Translations under genes and position numbers: made by a program
NCBI RefSeq assembly: GCF_023101685.1
Contig: NZ_CP082164.1
Location: forward strand, 6,572,001 to 6,636,000
Source of the DNA: Bradyrhizobium sp. 186
GTDB lineage: Bacteria > Pseudomonadota > Alphaproteobacteria > Rhizobiales > Xanthobacteraceae
DNA length: 64,000 nucleotides
Direction: 5' to 3'
Shown: piece after piece, positions 1-8,944 of the stretch
Layout of the letters: every line of letters begins with the position of its first letter
Position numbering within the stretch: position 1 is the stretch's first letter
The notes under the pieces: generated by a model
The model's input: the letters and a program-made list of their open reading frames with translations, nothing else
What the model was told of the DNA's origin: nothing
Database searches by the model: none

Positions 1-398
1 TCCACGGCATGCCGCTCAGTACTCATGTCGCGGGCGATCCATACTATGTCCAGTGTCACAGGACCGCGGACCTCGTTCGGACACGCTTGGGGCTGCCGCA
101 AGAACGCCTCATCGTCACGTTCCAGTCACGCTTCGGTCGGGCAGAATGGTTGAAACCGTATACGGACGAGACCATAAAGGCGCTTGCGGCGAAGGGTGCC
201 CGGCGGATCGCAGTCGTAACTCCCGGCTTCTCGGCCGATTGTCTGGAGACGATCGAGGAAATCGGGCAGGAAAACGCGAAATACTTCTTCGGCGAAGGCG
301 GCGAAGCATTCGCTCGCGTCGATTGTCTGAACGACAGCGACCATGGAATGCGCGTGATCGAGGCGGTTGTGCGCCGTGAGTTGAGCGGCTGGGTCTGA
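1..398 (+). CDS. hemH: Ferrochelatase, C-terminal part (cut by window edge)
   Basis: Ferrochelatase inserts ferrous iron into protoporphyrin IX in the last step of haem synthesis. The reading frame is already open at base 3 and gives HGMPLSTHVAGDPYYVQC, which matches the family segment that normally reads SxHGxPxxxxxxGDPYxxQC and contains the active-site histidine. The following stretch (TFQSRFGRAEWLKPYT, then an alternating strand/helix pattern ending in a short tail) fits the C-terminal domain. The ATG at base 9 is internal and not the true start, because the family is about 340 residues and only about 130 are present. The stop is TGA at 396-398. Confidence 0.93.
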   Translation, partial: HGMPLSTHVAGDPYYVQCHRTADLVRTRLGLPQERLIVTFQSRFGRAEWLKPYTDETIKALAAKGARRIAVVTPGFSADCLETIEEIGQENAKYFFGEGGEAFARVDCLNDSDHGMRVIEAVVRRELSGWV

Positions 399-456
399 CG
401 CCACTGGCTAGTGGCGACCTGTAGGGACGCCCGCGCCTTGTGATGGGGGGAACGAG

Positions 457-1419
457 ATGATTGGCACGCCGATCGCGATTATTGTGCCGCCGAACGCGCA
501 ATCATTGGACATTTCCGGTCCTCTGGATGCCTTTCTGGAAGCCAATCGGCAGGCTCCCGGCAGATGCAACTACGATGTGCGTCTGTTGTCGATCGGTCCG
601 GATCGAGCCGTGACGGCTGGAGCGATGTCGATTTTGACCCATGGCTCGATCTTCGAAGACGAGCAACCGATCGATACGTTGCTGGTCGCTGGCACCCCCG
701 ACTACGCCCGCGCTTACACGGACTCGACTCTCCATGCCTGGCTGCGACGGCACGCGCCGCGCAGCCGCCGCCACGGCTCCGTCTGCACCGGCGCCTTCTT
801 TCTCGGCGCCGCCGGACTGCTGGACGGCTTCAGCGTGACGACGCATTGGCAGCACGCCGGTGAATTGGCGGAGAGATTTCCGGCCGCAAAAGTGGTATCC
901 GATCAGATCTTCGTCGAGGATGGTCCCCTGTGGACATCGGCCGGCGTCACTGCCGGAATCGACCTCGCATTGAAGCTGATCGAGGACGATCACGGGCGCG
1001 ATGTCGCACTCTCCGTCGCCCGCCGCCTGGTCGTCTTCCTGAAGCGACCGGGCGGCCAGTCGCAGTTCAGTGCTCATCTCGCCGCGCAGGTCGCAGCCGA
1101 AGGGCGCATTCAGACGATCCAGCATTGGATCCTCGATCATTTGCCCCTTGACCTGACGGTGAAGACGCTTGCCGCGCGGGCCGCGATGAGCGTGCGCAAT
1201 TTCACCCGCGTCTTTCAAGAAGAGGCTGGAATGACGCCGGGTGACTTCGTCGAGATGGCGCGCGTCGATTCGGCTCGGCGGTTGCTGGAGGATACCGACA
1301 AGCCCTTGCAACGCGTCGCATCGAGCTGCGGCTTCGCCAATCCCGACGTGATGCGGCGAGCCTTTCTGAGACGCATTGGCACTGGCCCAAGCGAGTATCG
1401 CGAACGTTTCCGCGGATAA
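457..1419 (+). CDS. GlxA-family transcriptional regulator (DJ-1/PfpI domain plus AraC helix-turn-helix)
   Basis: The 320-residue protein has an N-terminal DJ-1/PfpI-like domain (about residues 5-170) with the nucleophile-elbow-like stretch VCTGAFFLGAAGLLDG and the family marker TTHW, and a C-terminal AraC-type DNA-binding domain (about 215-318) with two helix-turn-helix units ending in FxRRIGTGPSEYRERF. Proteins of this architecture are transcription factors; GlxA-like members do not normally hydrolyse substrates. The start is an ATG preceded by a G-rich ribosome site (GGGGGGAAC). It lies 58 bases after ferrochelatase and converges on cioB with a 10-base gap. The target genes cannot be named from sequence. 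Confidence 0.9.
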   Translation: MIGTPIAIIVPPNAQSLDISGPLDAFLEANRQAPGRCNYDVRLLSIGPDRAVTAGAMSILTHGSIFEDEQPIDTLLVAGTPDYARAYTDSTLHAWLRRHAPRSRRHGSVCTGAFFLGAAGLLDGFSVTTHWQHAGELAERFPAAKVVSDQIFVEDGPLWTSAGVTAGIDLALKLIEDDHGRDVALSVARRLVVFLKRPGGQSQFSAHLAAQVAAEGRIQTIQHWILDHLPLDLTVKTLAARAAMSVRNFTRVFQEEAGMTPGDFVEMARVDSARRLLEDTDKPLQRVASSCGFANPDVMRRAFLRRIGTGPSEYRERFRG

Positions 1420-1429
1420 GGCCGCAGGA

Positions 1430-2419
1430 TCAGTAGTGACCGGGTGTCGTCCCCACCTTGCCTCTGAACACCCGATACCCGATCGCGACATACAGCACCA
1501 TCAAGGGGAAGACGAAGAGGCCCTCGCCCCAGAACATGAAGGCGAGACTGGCGTGAGGCGCCGCCGCCTCGTCGATCGTGATGGCAAACGGGATCATGTA
1601 AGGCCAGAAGGACAGTGCCAGCGTTCCAAACGCCGCGACGAAGATGACGGCAACAGCAGCGAACGGCCAGCGATCGTTGTGATGCAGGATGCTGCTGGCC
1701 AGCACGACCGTGGCCGCGGCTCCGACGGCCGGAAATACAAACAGATAGGGCCGATCGAGCCAGCGATGCATGATCGGCAGGTTCGTGATCAACGCATGCG
1801 CAAATACCACGATCAGGAACGCCAGCACGGCAAGTGCCAGCGCGGGTATCTGGCGGCGAGCCCTATCACGGACGTCCGATTGGCACTTCTGCACCAGCCA
1901 TGTAGCGCCCAGAAGGGCATAACCCAGACACAGCCCGATACCGCACAATAGGGAAAACGGGGTCAGCCAGCCGAAGACGCCGCCGACATAGACCCCGTCG
2001 GTGAACTTCAAGCCCTGCGCCAGGGCGCCGACCGTCACCCCTTGCATGAAGCTCGCAGCGAACGATCCGCCCACGAAGCTCACGTCCCAGATCCACCGAA
2101 GCTGCTGCGCCGCCCTGTGACGAAATTCGAACGCAACGCCACGCAAGATCAAGCCAAGCAGCATGATGATGACGGGTAGATAGAAGGCTGACAGCAGCGT
2201 GGCATAGACCACCGGAAACGCGCCCCACAGGATCACGCCGGCAACGACAAGCCAAGTCTCGTTGCCATCCCATACCGGCGCGACAGTGTCGAGCATCGTG
2301 TCGCGATCCGCCTCGTTGCCGGCGAGACCAAACAACATGCCGACCCCGAGATCGAATCCATCGAGCAGCAGATAGATCAACATGCTAATGGCGAGAAGCG
2401 CAACCCAGAACAAGACCAT
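1430..2419 (-). CDS. cioB: Cytochrome bd-type quinol oxidase subunit II (cyanide-insensitive type)
   Basis: Subunit II of a bd-type terminal oxidase, which oxidises ubiquinol and reduces oxygen to water in the inner membrane. The start chosen is the ATG giving MVLFWVALLAISMLIYLLLD, which is the conserved family N-terminus and has AGGAGA about 8 bases upstream; the frame stays open further upstream into cioA, but that part has no family similarity. The 329-residue length, the segment DGFDLGVGMLFGLAGNEADRD followed by the WDGNETWLV motif, and about eight hydrophobic segments all fit CydB/CioB. It starts 2 bases after the cioA stop, so the two are translationally linked. Confidence 0.95.
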   Translation of the reverse strand: MVLFWVALLAISMLIYLLLDGFDLGVGMLFGLAGNEADRDTMLDTVAPVWDGNETWLVVAGVILWGAFPVVYATLLSAFYLPVIIMLLGLILRGVAFEFRHRAAQQLRWIWDVSFVGGSFAASFMQGVTVGALAQGLKFTDGVYVGGVFGWLTPFSLLCGIGLCLGYALLGATWLVQKCQSDVRDRARRQIPALALAVLAFLIVVFAHALITNLPIMHRWLDRPYLFVFPAVGAAATVVLASSILHHNDRWPFAAVAVIFVAAFGTLALSFWPYMIPFAITIDEAAAPHASLAFMFWGEGLFVFPLMVLYVAIGYRVFRGKVGTTPGHY

Positions 2420-2421
2420 CT

Positions 2422-3831
2422 CTATTCTCCTGCGCTCCGATAACCTGACCGAATAAGCTCCGGGTCGGCGAGCGACATCGGGCGGTTTGGAGAGGCGCCG
2501 TGCGGCGGCTCGACGACGAGGCGCGTCGGACCGGTGCGTAAAAGCCGATAGATGTAGAATGTGCCGAAAGAGAAGATGAAGAGATAAACCGCTCCGAATA
2601 GCACGAGCGAGGTCATCGCCGCCGACGCCGTCAGGAACGGCGTCACGGCGTCGGCCGTCCGCAGTAATCCGTAGATCGCCCAGGGCTGTCGTCCCACCTC
2701 GGCAACATACCAACCGGTGAGAATGGCGATGAACGGAAGCGGGAAACTGAGGAAGATTGCCCAAAGCATGGCGCGGTTTCGACGCAGGCGCCGCTTGATG
2801 CTCAGATAGGACCCGAGCCACGCGATCGCGAGCATGATCAGCCCGCAGCCGACCATGATCCGGAACGTTACGAACGGTATCAGCACCGGCGGGCGATCTT
2901 GCGGCACGAAATCGGCCAGCCCGACCTCCTTCGAGCTAAGGCTCGAACTCGCGATAATGCTTCCGAGAATCGGCACCTTGATTTCGAATTTGTTGCTTTC
3001 AGTCGCCGGATCCGGCAGTCCGATCAGCACTTCGCTCGCGGGCTGCTCGTCATGCCAGCGCCCCTCGATGGCCGCGAACTTTGCCGGCTGGTGGTCGTGA
3101 ACGTAGTCGCCGACCAGATGACCGAATAAGAGCTGGACAGGGATCAGGATTGCCGCGAGGAACAGTCCCATTCGCAGCATCACCCGGGATTCAGCGTAGT
3201 AGTCGCCGCGCAACACGTACCATGCGCCGGTCGCGGCAACGCAAAATGCGCCCGTGAGATAGGCCGCCAGCAGCATGTGCGGAAAACGCGACCATACGAC
3301 CGAATTGAAAATGATCTTCGTCCAATCGTCCGGCGCGAAATAGCCGTTCTGGAAGACGTAGCCGACCGGCACCTGCATCCAGCTGTTATTGACCATGATC
3401 CAGAAGGCAGACAACGTGGTCCCGAGCGACACCATCGCGGTGGAGAACAGATAGAACCATGGCGGCACGCGCTTGCGTCCGAACACCAGGACTCCGAAGA
3501 AACTGGCTTCCAGCATGAATGCCGTGAAGGTTTCGTACGAGAGAAGCGGCCCCTGGATCGGTCCGGACATCTTCGACAGGACGCTCCAGTTCGTTCCGAA
3601 CTGGAATCCCATGACGACTCCCGAGACGACGCCCATACCGAAGGCGACACCGAAGATCTTGAGCCAGAATTCGAACAGCGCCTGATAGACGGGGCGACCT
3701 GTTCGCATGTGCATTGCTTCGAGGACTGTCAGCCAGGCGGCAAGACCGATCGTGAATGCAGGGAAGATGATGTGAAATGAGATGGTGAAGCCGAACTGTA
3801 TCCGCGACAGCAAGAGCGCCGTTGCATCCAT
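2422..3831 (-). CDS. cioA: Cytochrome bd-type quinol oxidase subunit I (cyanide-insensitive type)
   Basis: Subunit I carries the haems and the quinol site of a bd-type oxidase. The 469-residue protein starts with MDATALLLSRIQFGFTISFH, where the early histidine is a conserved haem ligand, and contains the acidic segment FMLEASFFGV and the motif GRQPWAIYGLLRT. The Q-loop between the middle membrane helices is short compared with E. coli CydA, which together with the GRQPW form points to the CIO subgroup (established knowledge of the family). Such oxidases support respiration under low oxygen or when haem-copper oxidases are inhibited. A weak AAGGA ribosome site precedes the ATG. I saw no clear FNR/FixK box in the 158 bases upstream. 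Confidence 0.95.
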   Translation of the reverse strand: MDATALLLSRIQFGFTISFHIIFPAFTIGLAAWLTVLEAMHMRTGRPVYQALFEFWLKIFGVAFGMGVVSGVVMGFQFGTNWSVLSKMSGPIQGPLLSYETFTAFMLEASFFGVLVFGRKRVPPWFYLFSTAMVSLGTTLSAFWIMVNNSWMQVPVGYVFQNGYFAPDDWTKIIFNSVVWSRFPHMLLAAYLTGAFCVAATGAWYVLRGDYYAESRVMLRMGLFLAAILIPVQLLFGHLVGDYVHDHQPAKFAAIEGRWHDEQPASEVLIGLPDPATESNKFEIKVPILGSIIASSSLSSKEVGLADFVPQDRPPVLIPFVTFRIMVGCGLIMLAIAWLGSYLSIKRRLRRNRAMLWAIFLSFPLPFIAILTGWYVAEVGRQPWAIYGLLRTADAVTPFLTASAAMTSLVLFGAVYLFIFSFGTFYIYRLLRTGPTRLVVEPPHGASPNRPMSLADPELIRSGYRSAGE

Positions 3832-3989
3832 GTGAATTATCCTTTGCCCTCACAGACCACGCGTTGAATCCGCTTTGCTGCAGGTAGGAGACACTTCACG
3901 ACCATCTTTCCAAAGCGAATGAAATTCTCGTTTGCATGAAACCCGATCCGCGCCGAACTGCTGGAGGAACTCCCGCACCTGGAGCGTCT

Positions 3990-4817
3990 TCAAGCTGCGA
4001 CCGTCGAACAGTCAGAGAAGTTGAGACGGTCGGGATGGGTGAAAATTTCATATCCATCCGCGCGAGCGACCGCGATCAACGTAACGCCGGCTTGATCGGC
4101 CGTCTGAATAGCGAGCGAAGTGGGCGCCGAGACTGCGACGAGGACAGGTGCACCGATTCGTGCAGTTTTCTGCACCATCTCGACCGACACGCGGCTTGTC
4201 AGGAGAATTGCACCCCCTGCCCTCGCCAGGTTCTCGCGAAGGAGCGCACCAGCGAGCTTGTCAAGTGCGTTATGACGGCCGACATCTTCCCGCACCGGGC
4301 CTATGCCCTTGTCCGGTTGCCAGAACGCCGCAGCGTGTACGCCCCGCGTCTTCTGATTGAGCTCCTGTAAGGGCTCGAGCTCGCTCATGGCGTTCAGCAA
4401 GTCGCGCGCGCAAAAGGTCGCCTTGCTTGATACGTGCGGCAGCGTGCGGCTGGCCTGCTCCAGGCTTTCGATTCCGCACAAGCCACAGCCGACCGGGCCG
4501 ACCATGGCCCGGCGACGCGCCGAGAGCTCGTCCGCTCGATCTCCGTCCAGCCACATTTGAACCTCGACTCCCAGGCTGCTCTCCACGATCTCGATGCTGG
4601 CAATCTCGTCCGCCTGGTCGATGATGCCTTCCGTCAAGGCGAAGCCAACTCCGAAATCCTCCAAATCAGCCGGTGTGGCCATCATCACCGCATTGGTGGA
4701 TCCGCCAAACGTGAGCGCAATCGCACTCTCCTCAGCCACATATCTTGATGCAAGCGTAGGGTTTCCACCGCGCCAGAGGAGCTTTGCTCGCTGCTGAAAC
4801 GGACTACCGGTGATCAT
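3990..4817 (-). CDS. fdhD: Formate dehydrogenase accessory sulfurtransferase FdhD
   Basis: FdhD passes sulfur from IscS to the molybdenum cofactor and is needed to make formate dehydrogenase active. The 275-residue protein has the conserved two-cysteine loop GPVGCGLCGIES (cysteines about residues 125 and 128), the downstream segment REDVGRHNALDKLAG, and the C-terminal stretch LLTSRVSVEMVQKTARIGAPVL, all typical of the family. The two-cysteine loop is the sulfur-carrying site. No formate dehydrogenase structural gene is visible in the window, so its partner must be elsewhere. It lies upstream of cioAB on the same strand with a 158-base gap and is divergent from the next gene. Confidence 0.95.
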   Translation of the reverse strand: MITGSPFQQRAKLLWRGGNPTLASRYVAEESAIALTFGGSTNAVMMATPADLEDFGVGFALTEGIIDQADEIASIEIVESSLGVEVQMWLDGDRADELSARRRAMVGPVGCGLCGIESLEQASRTLPHVSSKATFCARDLLNAMSELEPLQELNQKTRGVHAAAFWQPDKGIGPVREDVGRHNALDKLAGALLRENLARAGGAILLTSRVSVEMVQKTARIGAPVLVAVSAPTSLAIQTADQAGVTLIAVARADGYEIFTHPDRLNFSDCSTVAA

Positions 4818-5058
4818 TGCTGCTCTCCTCAGCTACGTTGCTCATCCAGAGAGATATTTTCGCCTCACGGTCGGATTTTCCTGATCGCACGACAGCGCTG
4901 CCGGAGCGCCGGCTTGCCTGCTGCGTGCGAATTCGAAAGATCGTTCGGCGGTCGATAACGATATCGGAGACGAGCGCTCAATCAGGTCGACAGGTCCGCG
5001 TGGAGCGTCACTCTGTCGTGGGCGCAGGCGTAGAGATCGATGCACGGAGCGAACGAGC

Positions 5059-5508
5059 ATGACTAAGTCAGAAAGTACTGCCCTCACCAGTCCGCCACTG
5101 GCCAGGGGACCCAAGCGACCTATTCACCAGATGTTGGTGCCGTTTCCGGTGGCCTACTTTGCGGCGGCATTCGCCACCGACCTGGCCTATAGCCGGACCG
5201 CCGAGGTGACGTGGTATCGGTTTTCCGTCTGGCTGATTGCCGGAGGACTGGTCATGGCCGCGCTTGTCACGCTGGCCGCCTTGATCGATCTCTTTCGCGG
5301 GCAGAGACCGGCATTGATCCGCACATTCGCCTACGCGTCCGCGGTCGTGCTGTCCATTTTCAATGTCCTCGTTCACAGCCGCGACGGTTACACCGCGGTC
5401 GTCCCCACGGGCCTGACCCTCTCGGGCGTCGCCCTCGTTCTCCTGCTTTTCGCAATGTCCCCAAGCTGGACATTGACCAACCGCTATCGCGTCGGAGCAA
5501 AGGCATGA
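5059..5508 (+). CDS. DUF2231-type four-helix membrane protein
   Basis: This 149-residue integral membrane protein begins with a polar tail and the family signature RPIHQMLVPFPVAYFAAAFATDL (quoted part trimmed: key residues are H, P, F and P around position 22-28), followed by three more hydrophobic segments. These features match DUF2231, whose function is not established; members often sit beside redox enzymes or cytochromes. Its stop overlaps the start of the sugar dehydrogenase by four bases (ATGA), so the two genes are co-translated and probably work together at the membrane. Confidence 0.85.
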   Translation: MTKSESTALTSPPLARGPKRPIHQMLVPFPVAYFAAAFATDLAYSRTAEVTWYRFSVWLIAGGLVMAALVTLAALIDLFRGQRPALIRTFAYASAVVLSIFNVLVHSRDGYTAVVPTGLTLSGVALVLLLFAMSPSWTLTNRYRVGAKA

Positions 5509-6851
5509 CTGACGTCAAGACGAGCTTACCCCGCATGACTGCCATCATGGTCGCTGTCGCCGGATTGGGTTTGGCCGGCTGCGACGGTAGTGGAGGTGAT
5601 CCGAAGCTGCAGATCGGCGCAAATCCCGCGCTGCCGCCGCTACACCAATATCTGCTGCCTCCGATCCGGATCGCCACCCCCGTGGGTTGGGGGTCCGAGA
5701 CACCAAAGGTCGGACAGGGGCTACAAGTCCATGCGCTGGCCACGGCGCTTCAGCACCCCAGATCGGTCTACGTCCTGCCCAACGGCGATGTGCTGGTCGT
5801 CGAGAGCAACGGTCCAAAGGCGCCGGTTTTCCGTCCCAAGGATCTGATCACCGGCGTGGTGCAGTGGTTCGCCGGTGCCAAGGCGAAGGACGCCAACCGA
5901 ATTACGTTGCTCCGCGACACCAATGGCGACGGAATTCCCGACACGCGAACGGTGTTCCTCGATCACCTCAATTCCCCGTTCGGCGTCGCGCTGGTTGGCC
6001 ACGATCTTTATGTCGCAAACACGGACGCGATCATGCGCTATCCGTATCAGGACGGACAGACCAGCATCACTGCCAAGGGCACCAAGCTGACCGATCTGCC
6101 GGGCGGCCCGATCGATCATCATTGGACGAAGAGCCTTCTGGCCAGCCCGGACGGATCCAAGCTCTACGTCGGTGTCGGATCGAACAGCAACGTCGGAGAG
6201 AATGGCTTGCAGGCCGAGTATGAGCGCGCCGCCATCTGGGAGGTCGACCGCGCCACCGGTGCACATCGCATTTTCGCCGGCGGCGTGCGCAACCCGACAG
6301 GCCTGCAGTGGGAACCGACGACCGGCAAGCTTTGGGCGATTGCCAACGAACGAGACGAGATCGGGCCCGATTTGGTGCCGGATTATCTCACCTCAGTGCA
6401 GGACGGGGGCTTTTACGGCTGGCCGTACAGCTACTATGGCCAGCATCTCGATCCGCGCGTTCAACCGCAACGGCCAGATCTCGTGGCCAGAGCGATCGTG
6501 CCGGACTACGCGCTCAGCTCCCACGTGGCTCCGCTCGGATTTGCCATGTCCGCTGGCCATGGTTTGCCCGCAAACTATGAGAGCGGCGCCTTCGTCGGAG
6601 AGCATGGCAGCTGGGATCGAACACCACTCAACGGCTACAAGGTGGTCTTCGTACCCTTCAAGGATGGCAAACCCTCGGGCCCCGCGCAGGACGTCGTCAC
6701 CGGCTTTCTTGATGCAAACAACCACACCCACGGCAGACCGGTTGGCCTTGCCGTCGATCGGACCGGTGCGCTGCTGATCGCCGACGATGTCGGCAATATC
6801 GTGTGGCGCGTCTCGTCGGCTAACGCCGCTGCTCCGAAGCCGGCCTCGTAG
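5505..6851 (+). CDS. PQQ-type glucose/sorbosone dehydrogenase-like lipoprotein
   Basis: The start chosen is the ATG overlapping the upstream stop, which gives a lipoprotein signal peptide ending in the lipobox LAGC (cysteine at about residue 25); the frame is open further upstream, but only as out-of-frame reading of the DUF2231 gene. The mature part is a six-bladed beta-propeller of the soluble glucose dehydrogenase/L-sorbosone dehydrogenase type, with segments such as HPRSVYVLPNGDVLVVES, HHWTKSLLASPDGSKLYV, GGVRNPTGLQWEP and the late EHGSWDRTPLNGYKVVFVPF. These enzymes oxidise sugars or other alcohols with PQQ and pass electrons to the respiratory chain. No PQQ synthesis genes are in the window. 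Substrate unknown. Confidence 0.88.
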   Translation: MTDVKTSLPRMTAIMVAVAGLGLAGCDGSGGDPKLQIGANPALPPLHQYLLPPIRIATPVGWGSETPKVGQGLQVHALATALQHPRSVYVLPNGDVLVVESNGPKAPVFRPKDLITGVVQWFAGAKAKDANRITLLRDTNGDGIPDTRTVFLDHLNSPFGVALVGHDLYVANTDAIMRYPYQDGQTSITAKGTKLTDLPGGPIDHHWTKSLLASPDGSKLYVGVGSNSNVGENGLQAEYERAAIWEVDRATGAHRIFAGGVRNPTGLQWEPTTGKLWAIANERDEIGPDLVPDYLTSVQDGGFYGWPYSYYGQHLDPRVQPQRPDLVARAIVPDYALSSHVAPLGFAMSAGHGLPANYESGAFVGEHGSWDRTPLNGYKVVFVPFKDGKPSGPAQDVVTGFLDANNHTHGRPVGLAVDRTGALLIADDVGNIVWRVSSANAAAPKPAS

Positions 6852-6865
6852 CAAACGAGCGAGCT

Positions 6866-6905
6866 TAGGTGGGTCCGTACAGCACCGGGCCCACCTACTT
6901 TTCTT
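6866..6905 (+). terminator. Intrinsic terminator after the sugar dehydrogenase gene
   Basis: TAGGTGGGTCC (6866-6876) pairs with GGGCCCACCTA (6887-6897) over eleven base pairs, with one G-U pair and a ten-base loop, followed by CTTTTCTT. It closes the DUF2231-sugar dehydrogenase operon. It also rules out the upstream start at 6869 for the next gene, since that would lie inside the stem. Confidence 0.85.
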
Positions 6906-6928
6906 CCGCCCCGTTCGGAATAGCCACC

Positions 6929-7468
6929 ATGAACCTTGGTCCCTTCTCTGCCGTGTCGAAGAGCTCACTGGCCTTTGGCCTGCTGTCGGCTTCCATTGTG
7001 ATCCTGCTGACAACCGCCTTCGTGCGCTTGCCCGGAGCTCATGCCGGCCCACCAGGCGCCTCCTCCACTCAACCGCCAACGTACCTGCCAAGCATCAGCG
7101 ACATGATGATTGGCACGATTCAACCCAGGCACGAGCGAATATGGCGCGCCGAACAGGCCGGCGACTGGGATTTTGTCGCCTACGAGCTGGGCAATCTCCG
7201 CGGCGCTTTCGGCCGACTCGGACGGGCGCATCCGATGGAGCAGAATACCCCGCTTCCCGACATGATCGCGTCCGTCACCAAACAGCCATTCGAGGATCTG
7301 AAGGTTGCGATCGATCGGAGAGACGGCGCGGAGTTTGGGAAAGCCTATGACGAGCTCAGCGAGGCCTGCAACTCCTGTCACCAAGCGCTAAACCACGGTA
7401 CGGTTGTGATTGGCCGCCCGGCCGGAGCCGCCCAATCAGACTTGATCTTCGGCAAGGCTGGACGGTAG
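6929..7468 (+). CDS. Small secreted c-type haem protein (one CxxCH)
   Basis: A 179-residue protein with an N-terminal hydrophobic signal/anchor (about residues 12-35, ending GAHA), then a mostly helical domain and a single haem-binding motif CNSCH near residue 150. A CxxCH close to the C-terminus of a helical protein resembles the cytochrome c-prime layout, but I cannot confirm that family by eye. ATG 6929 is chosen because the upstream in-frame start lies inside a strong terminator. It follows the sugar dehydrogenase and could accept its electrons; this is inference. It converges on the histidine kinase gene with a 24-base gap. Confidence 0.75.
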   Translation: MNLGPFSAVSKSSLAFGLLSASIVILLTTAFVRLPGAHAGPPGASSTQPPTYLPSISDMMIGTIQPRHERIWRAEQAGDWDFVAYELGNLRGAFGRLGRAHPMEQNTPLPDMIASVTKQPFEDLKVAIDRRDGAEFGKAYDELSEACNSCHQALNHGTVVIGRPAGAAQSDLIFGKAGR

Positions 7469-7492
7469 CGTCGCATCTGGCCACCGCATCGA

Positions 7493-8908
7493 TCATCTCT
7501 GCGGCTGGTTCGCTCCATTGGCCTTGTCAGGACAGACGATCTCGATGCGTCCCCCGGGACCAGGACGGACGACCAATCGGAAGCTATGCAGCTTGATGAT
7601 AGCCGCCACCAGGCTCAGTCCGAGCCCGACACCCGGCGTGTTACGCATCTTGTCGGAGCGGTAAAATCGCCGCAGCACGGCTTCACACTCCTGTTCGCTG
7701 ATACCCGAACCGGTATCGGTCACGCGCACGATAGTTTCCTTGTCACCACGCAAGAGGTCCAGGCCGACCTTCCCGCCGGCCGGCGTGAACTTGATGGCGT
7801 TGTCGACGAGATTTGCCACAGCCTCGAAGAGAAGATCCCGGTCACCCCAGACGTGCAGCTTGCGGTCGATATCCACGCCAAGCTCGATGCTCTTGTCCTC
7901 CGCAATCGGCTCGTAAACGTCGCATACTTCCCGCAGGATTTCATGAAGCGCAACATTGCCGAACCCGGCCGAACGCCGGCTGTTCTCGATCTCCGTCAGC
8001 CGCAGCAGCGCGGTGATGATCGCGAGCGACTGATCAATGCCTCCGATCGCCTTGTCCGCGACGGCCTGAAGTTGCTCCACCGTGGTTGCGTGCGTGCGCC
8101 CGCGCTCCAAGGACAACCGGGCGCGTGTCAGCGGGGTCCGCAGATCGTGCGCAATATCGTTGCCGACGCCGGCGAGCGCATTGATCATCGCCTCCATTTC
8201 ATCAAGCATGCCGTTCACGATCACAGCCAATCTGGAGAACGGATCGTTGGCATTTCGATGCGGAAGACGCTCGCGCAGGTCACCGGCGATGATGCGCTGA
8301 ACCCGCTGATTGACCTCCTCGACTCGCCTTTGGGAGCGTACACTCAACCAGACTCCGGCCGACAAGCACAGACAGAGCGCCGGCAGCAGCCCCAGCATGA
8401 GGGCTTGCCCCACGACACTCGATATCTCGCGGGTCTCGTCGACGTTCCGTCCCATGACGAGGACGTCGCCATTTTCCAGACGCCTGGCTACTGCGCGAAT
8501 CAGCGGATCACCACCCTGCAATCGACCAACGCGCGCGACCCTTGCAGCTTGCGCCGTTCCGTCGATCCTGAGGTCCTGCGGCAACCGTGCCAGATTGCCA
8601 GCAAGCCGGTTGCCGGCAGAATCAAACAATCCCGCATACTGGACGCCTCTGGAATCCTGGTCGAGATGGTCCGAGATTGCACCGACGCGGCGGTCCTGCC
8701 GCAGGACCGCGATGAAATTGAGCTGTTGGGCGATCATGCGATCGGATCGCGCGATCAGATAGCCGTCGATCTTCCAGTAGATGAAGCCGAACATCACAAT
8801 CATGAATACGGCGAATACGGCGGCCACCGCCGAGGCCCAGCGGAAGGTGTTCGAGCGTATCAATTGGAGCTGGCGCATCGATCCCGCCGGTTGGTGTTCG
8901 TACCTCAT
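7493..8908 (-). CDS. Sensor histidine kinase (HAMP, HisKA, HATPase)
   Basis: A membrane sensor kinase of about 471 residues. Order: N-terminal membrane helix (WASAVAAVFAVFMIVMFGFI), a periplasmic domain of about 110 residues, a second membrane helix (LMLGLLPALCLCLSAGVWL), a HAMP linker, the H-box NDIAHDLRTPLTR with the phosphorylated histidine, the N-box DNAIKFTP, and the G-boxes DTGSGI and GVGLGLSL. Autophosphorylation would be followed by transfer to the adjacent response regulator. The start is uncertain: ATGs at 8908 and 8878 and a TTG at 8923 are all in frame, and none has a strong ribosome site. The signal sensed is unknown. Confidence 0.92.
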   Translation of the reverse strand: MRYEHQPAGSMRQLQLIRSNTFRWASAVAAVFAVFMIVMFGFIYWKIDGYLIARSDRMIAQQLNFIAVLRQDRRVGAISDHLDQDSRGVQYAGLFDSAGNRLAGNLARLPQDLRIDGTAQAARVARVGRLQGGDPLIRAVARRLENGDVLVMGRNVDETREISSVVGQALMLGLLPALCLCLSAGVWLSVRSQRRVEEVNQRVQRIIAGDLRERLPHRNANDPFSRLAVIVNGMLDEMEAMINALAGVGNDIAHDLRTPLTRARLSLERGRTHATTVEQLQAVADKAIGGIDQSLAIITALLRLTEIENSRRSAGFGNVALHEILREVCDVYEPIAEDKSIELGVDIDRKLHVWGDRDLLFEAVANLVDNAIKFTPAGGKVGLDLLRGDKETIVRVTDTGSGISEQECEAVLRRFYRSDKMRNTPGVGLGLSLVAAIIKLHSFRLVVRPGPGGRIEIVCPDKANGANQPQR

Positions 8909-8944
8909 TCGATCGCCAGGCAACAGCGCTGTCGGCGCCTATTG

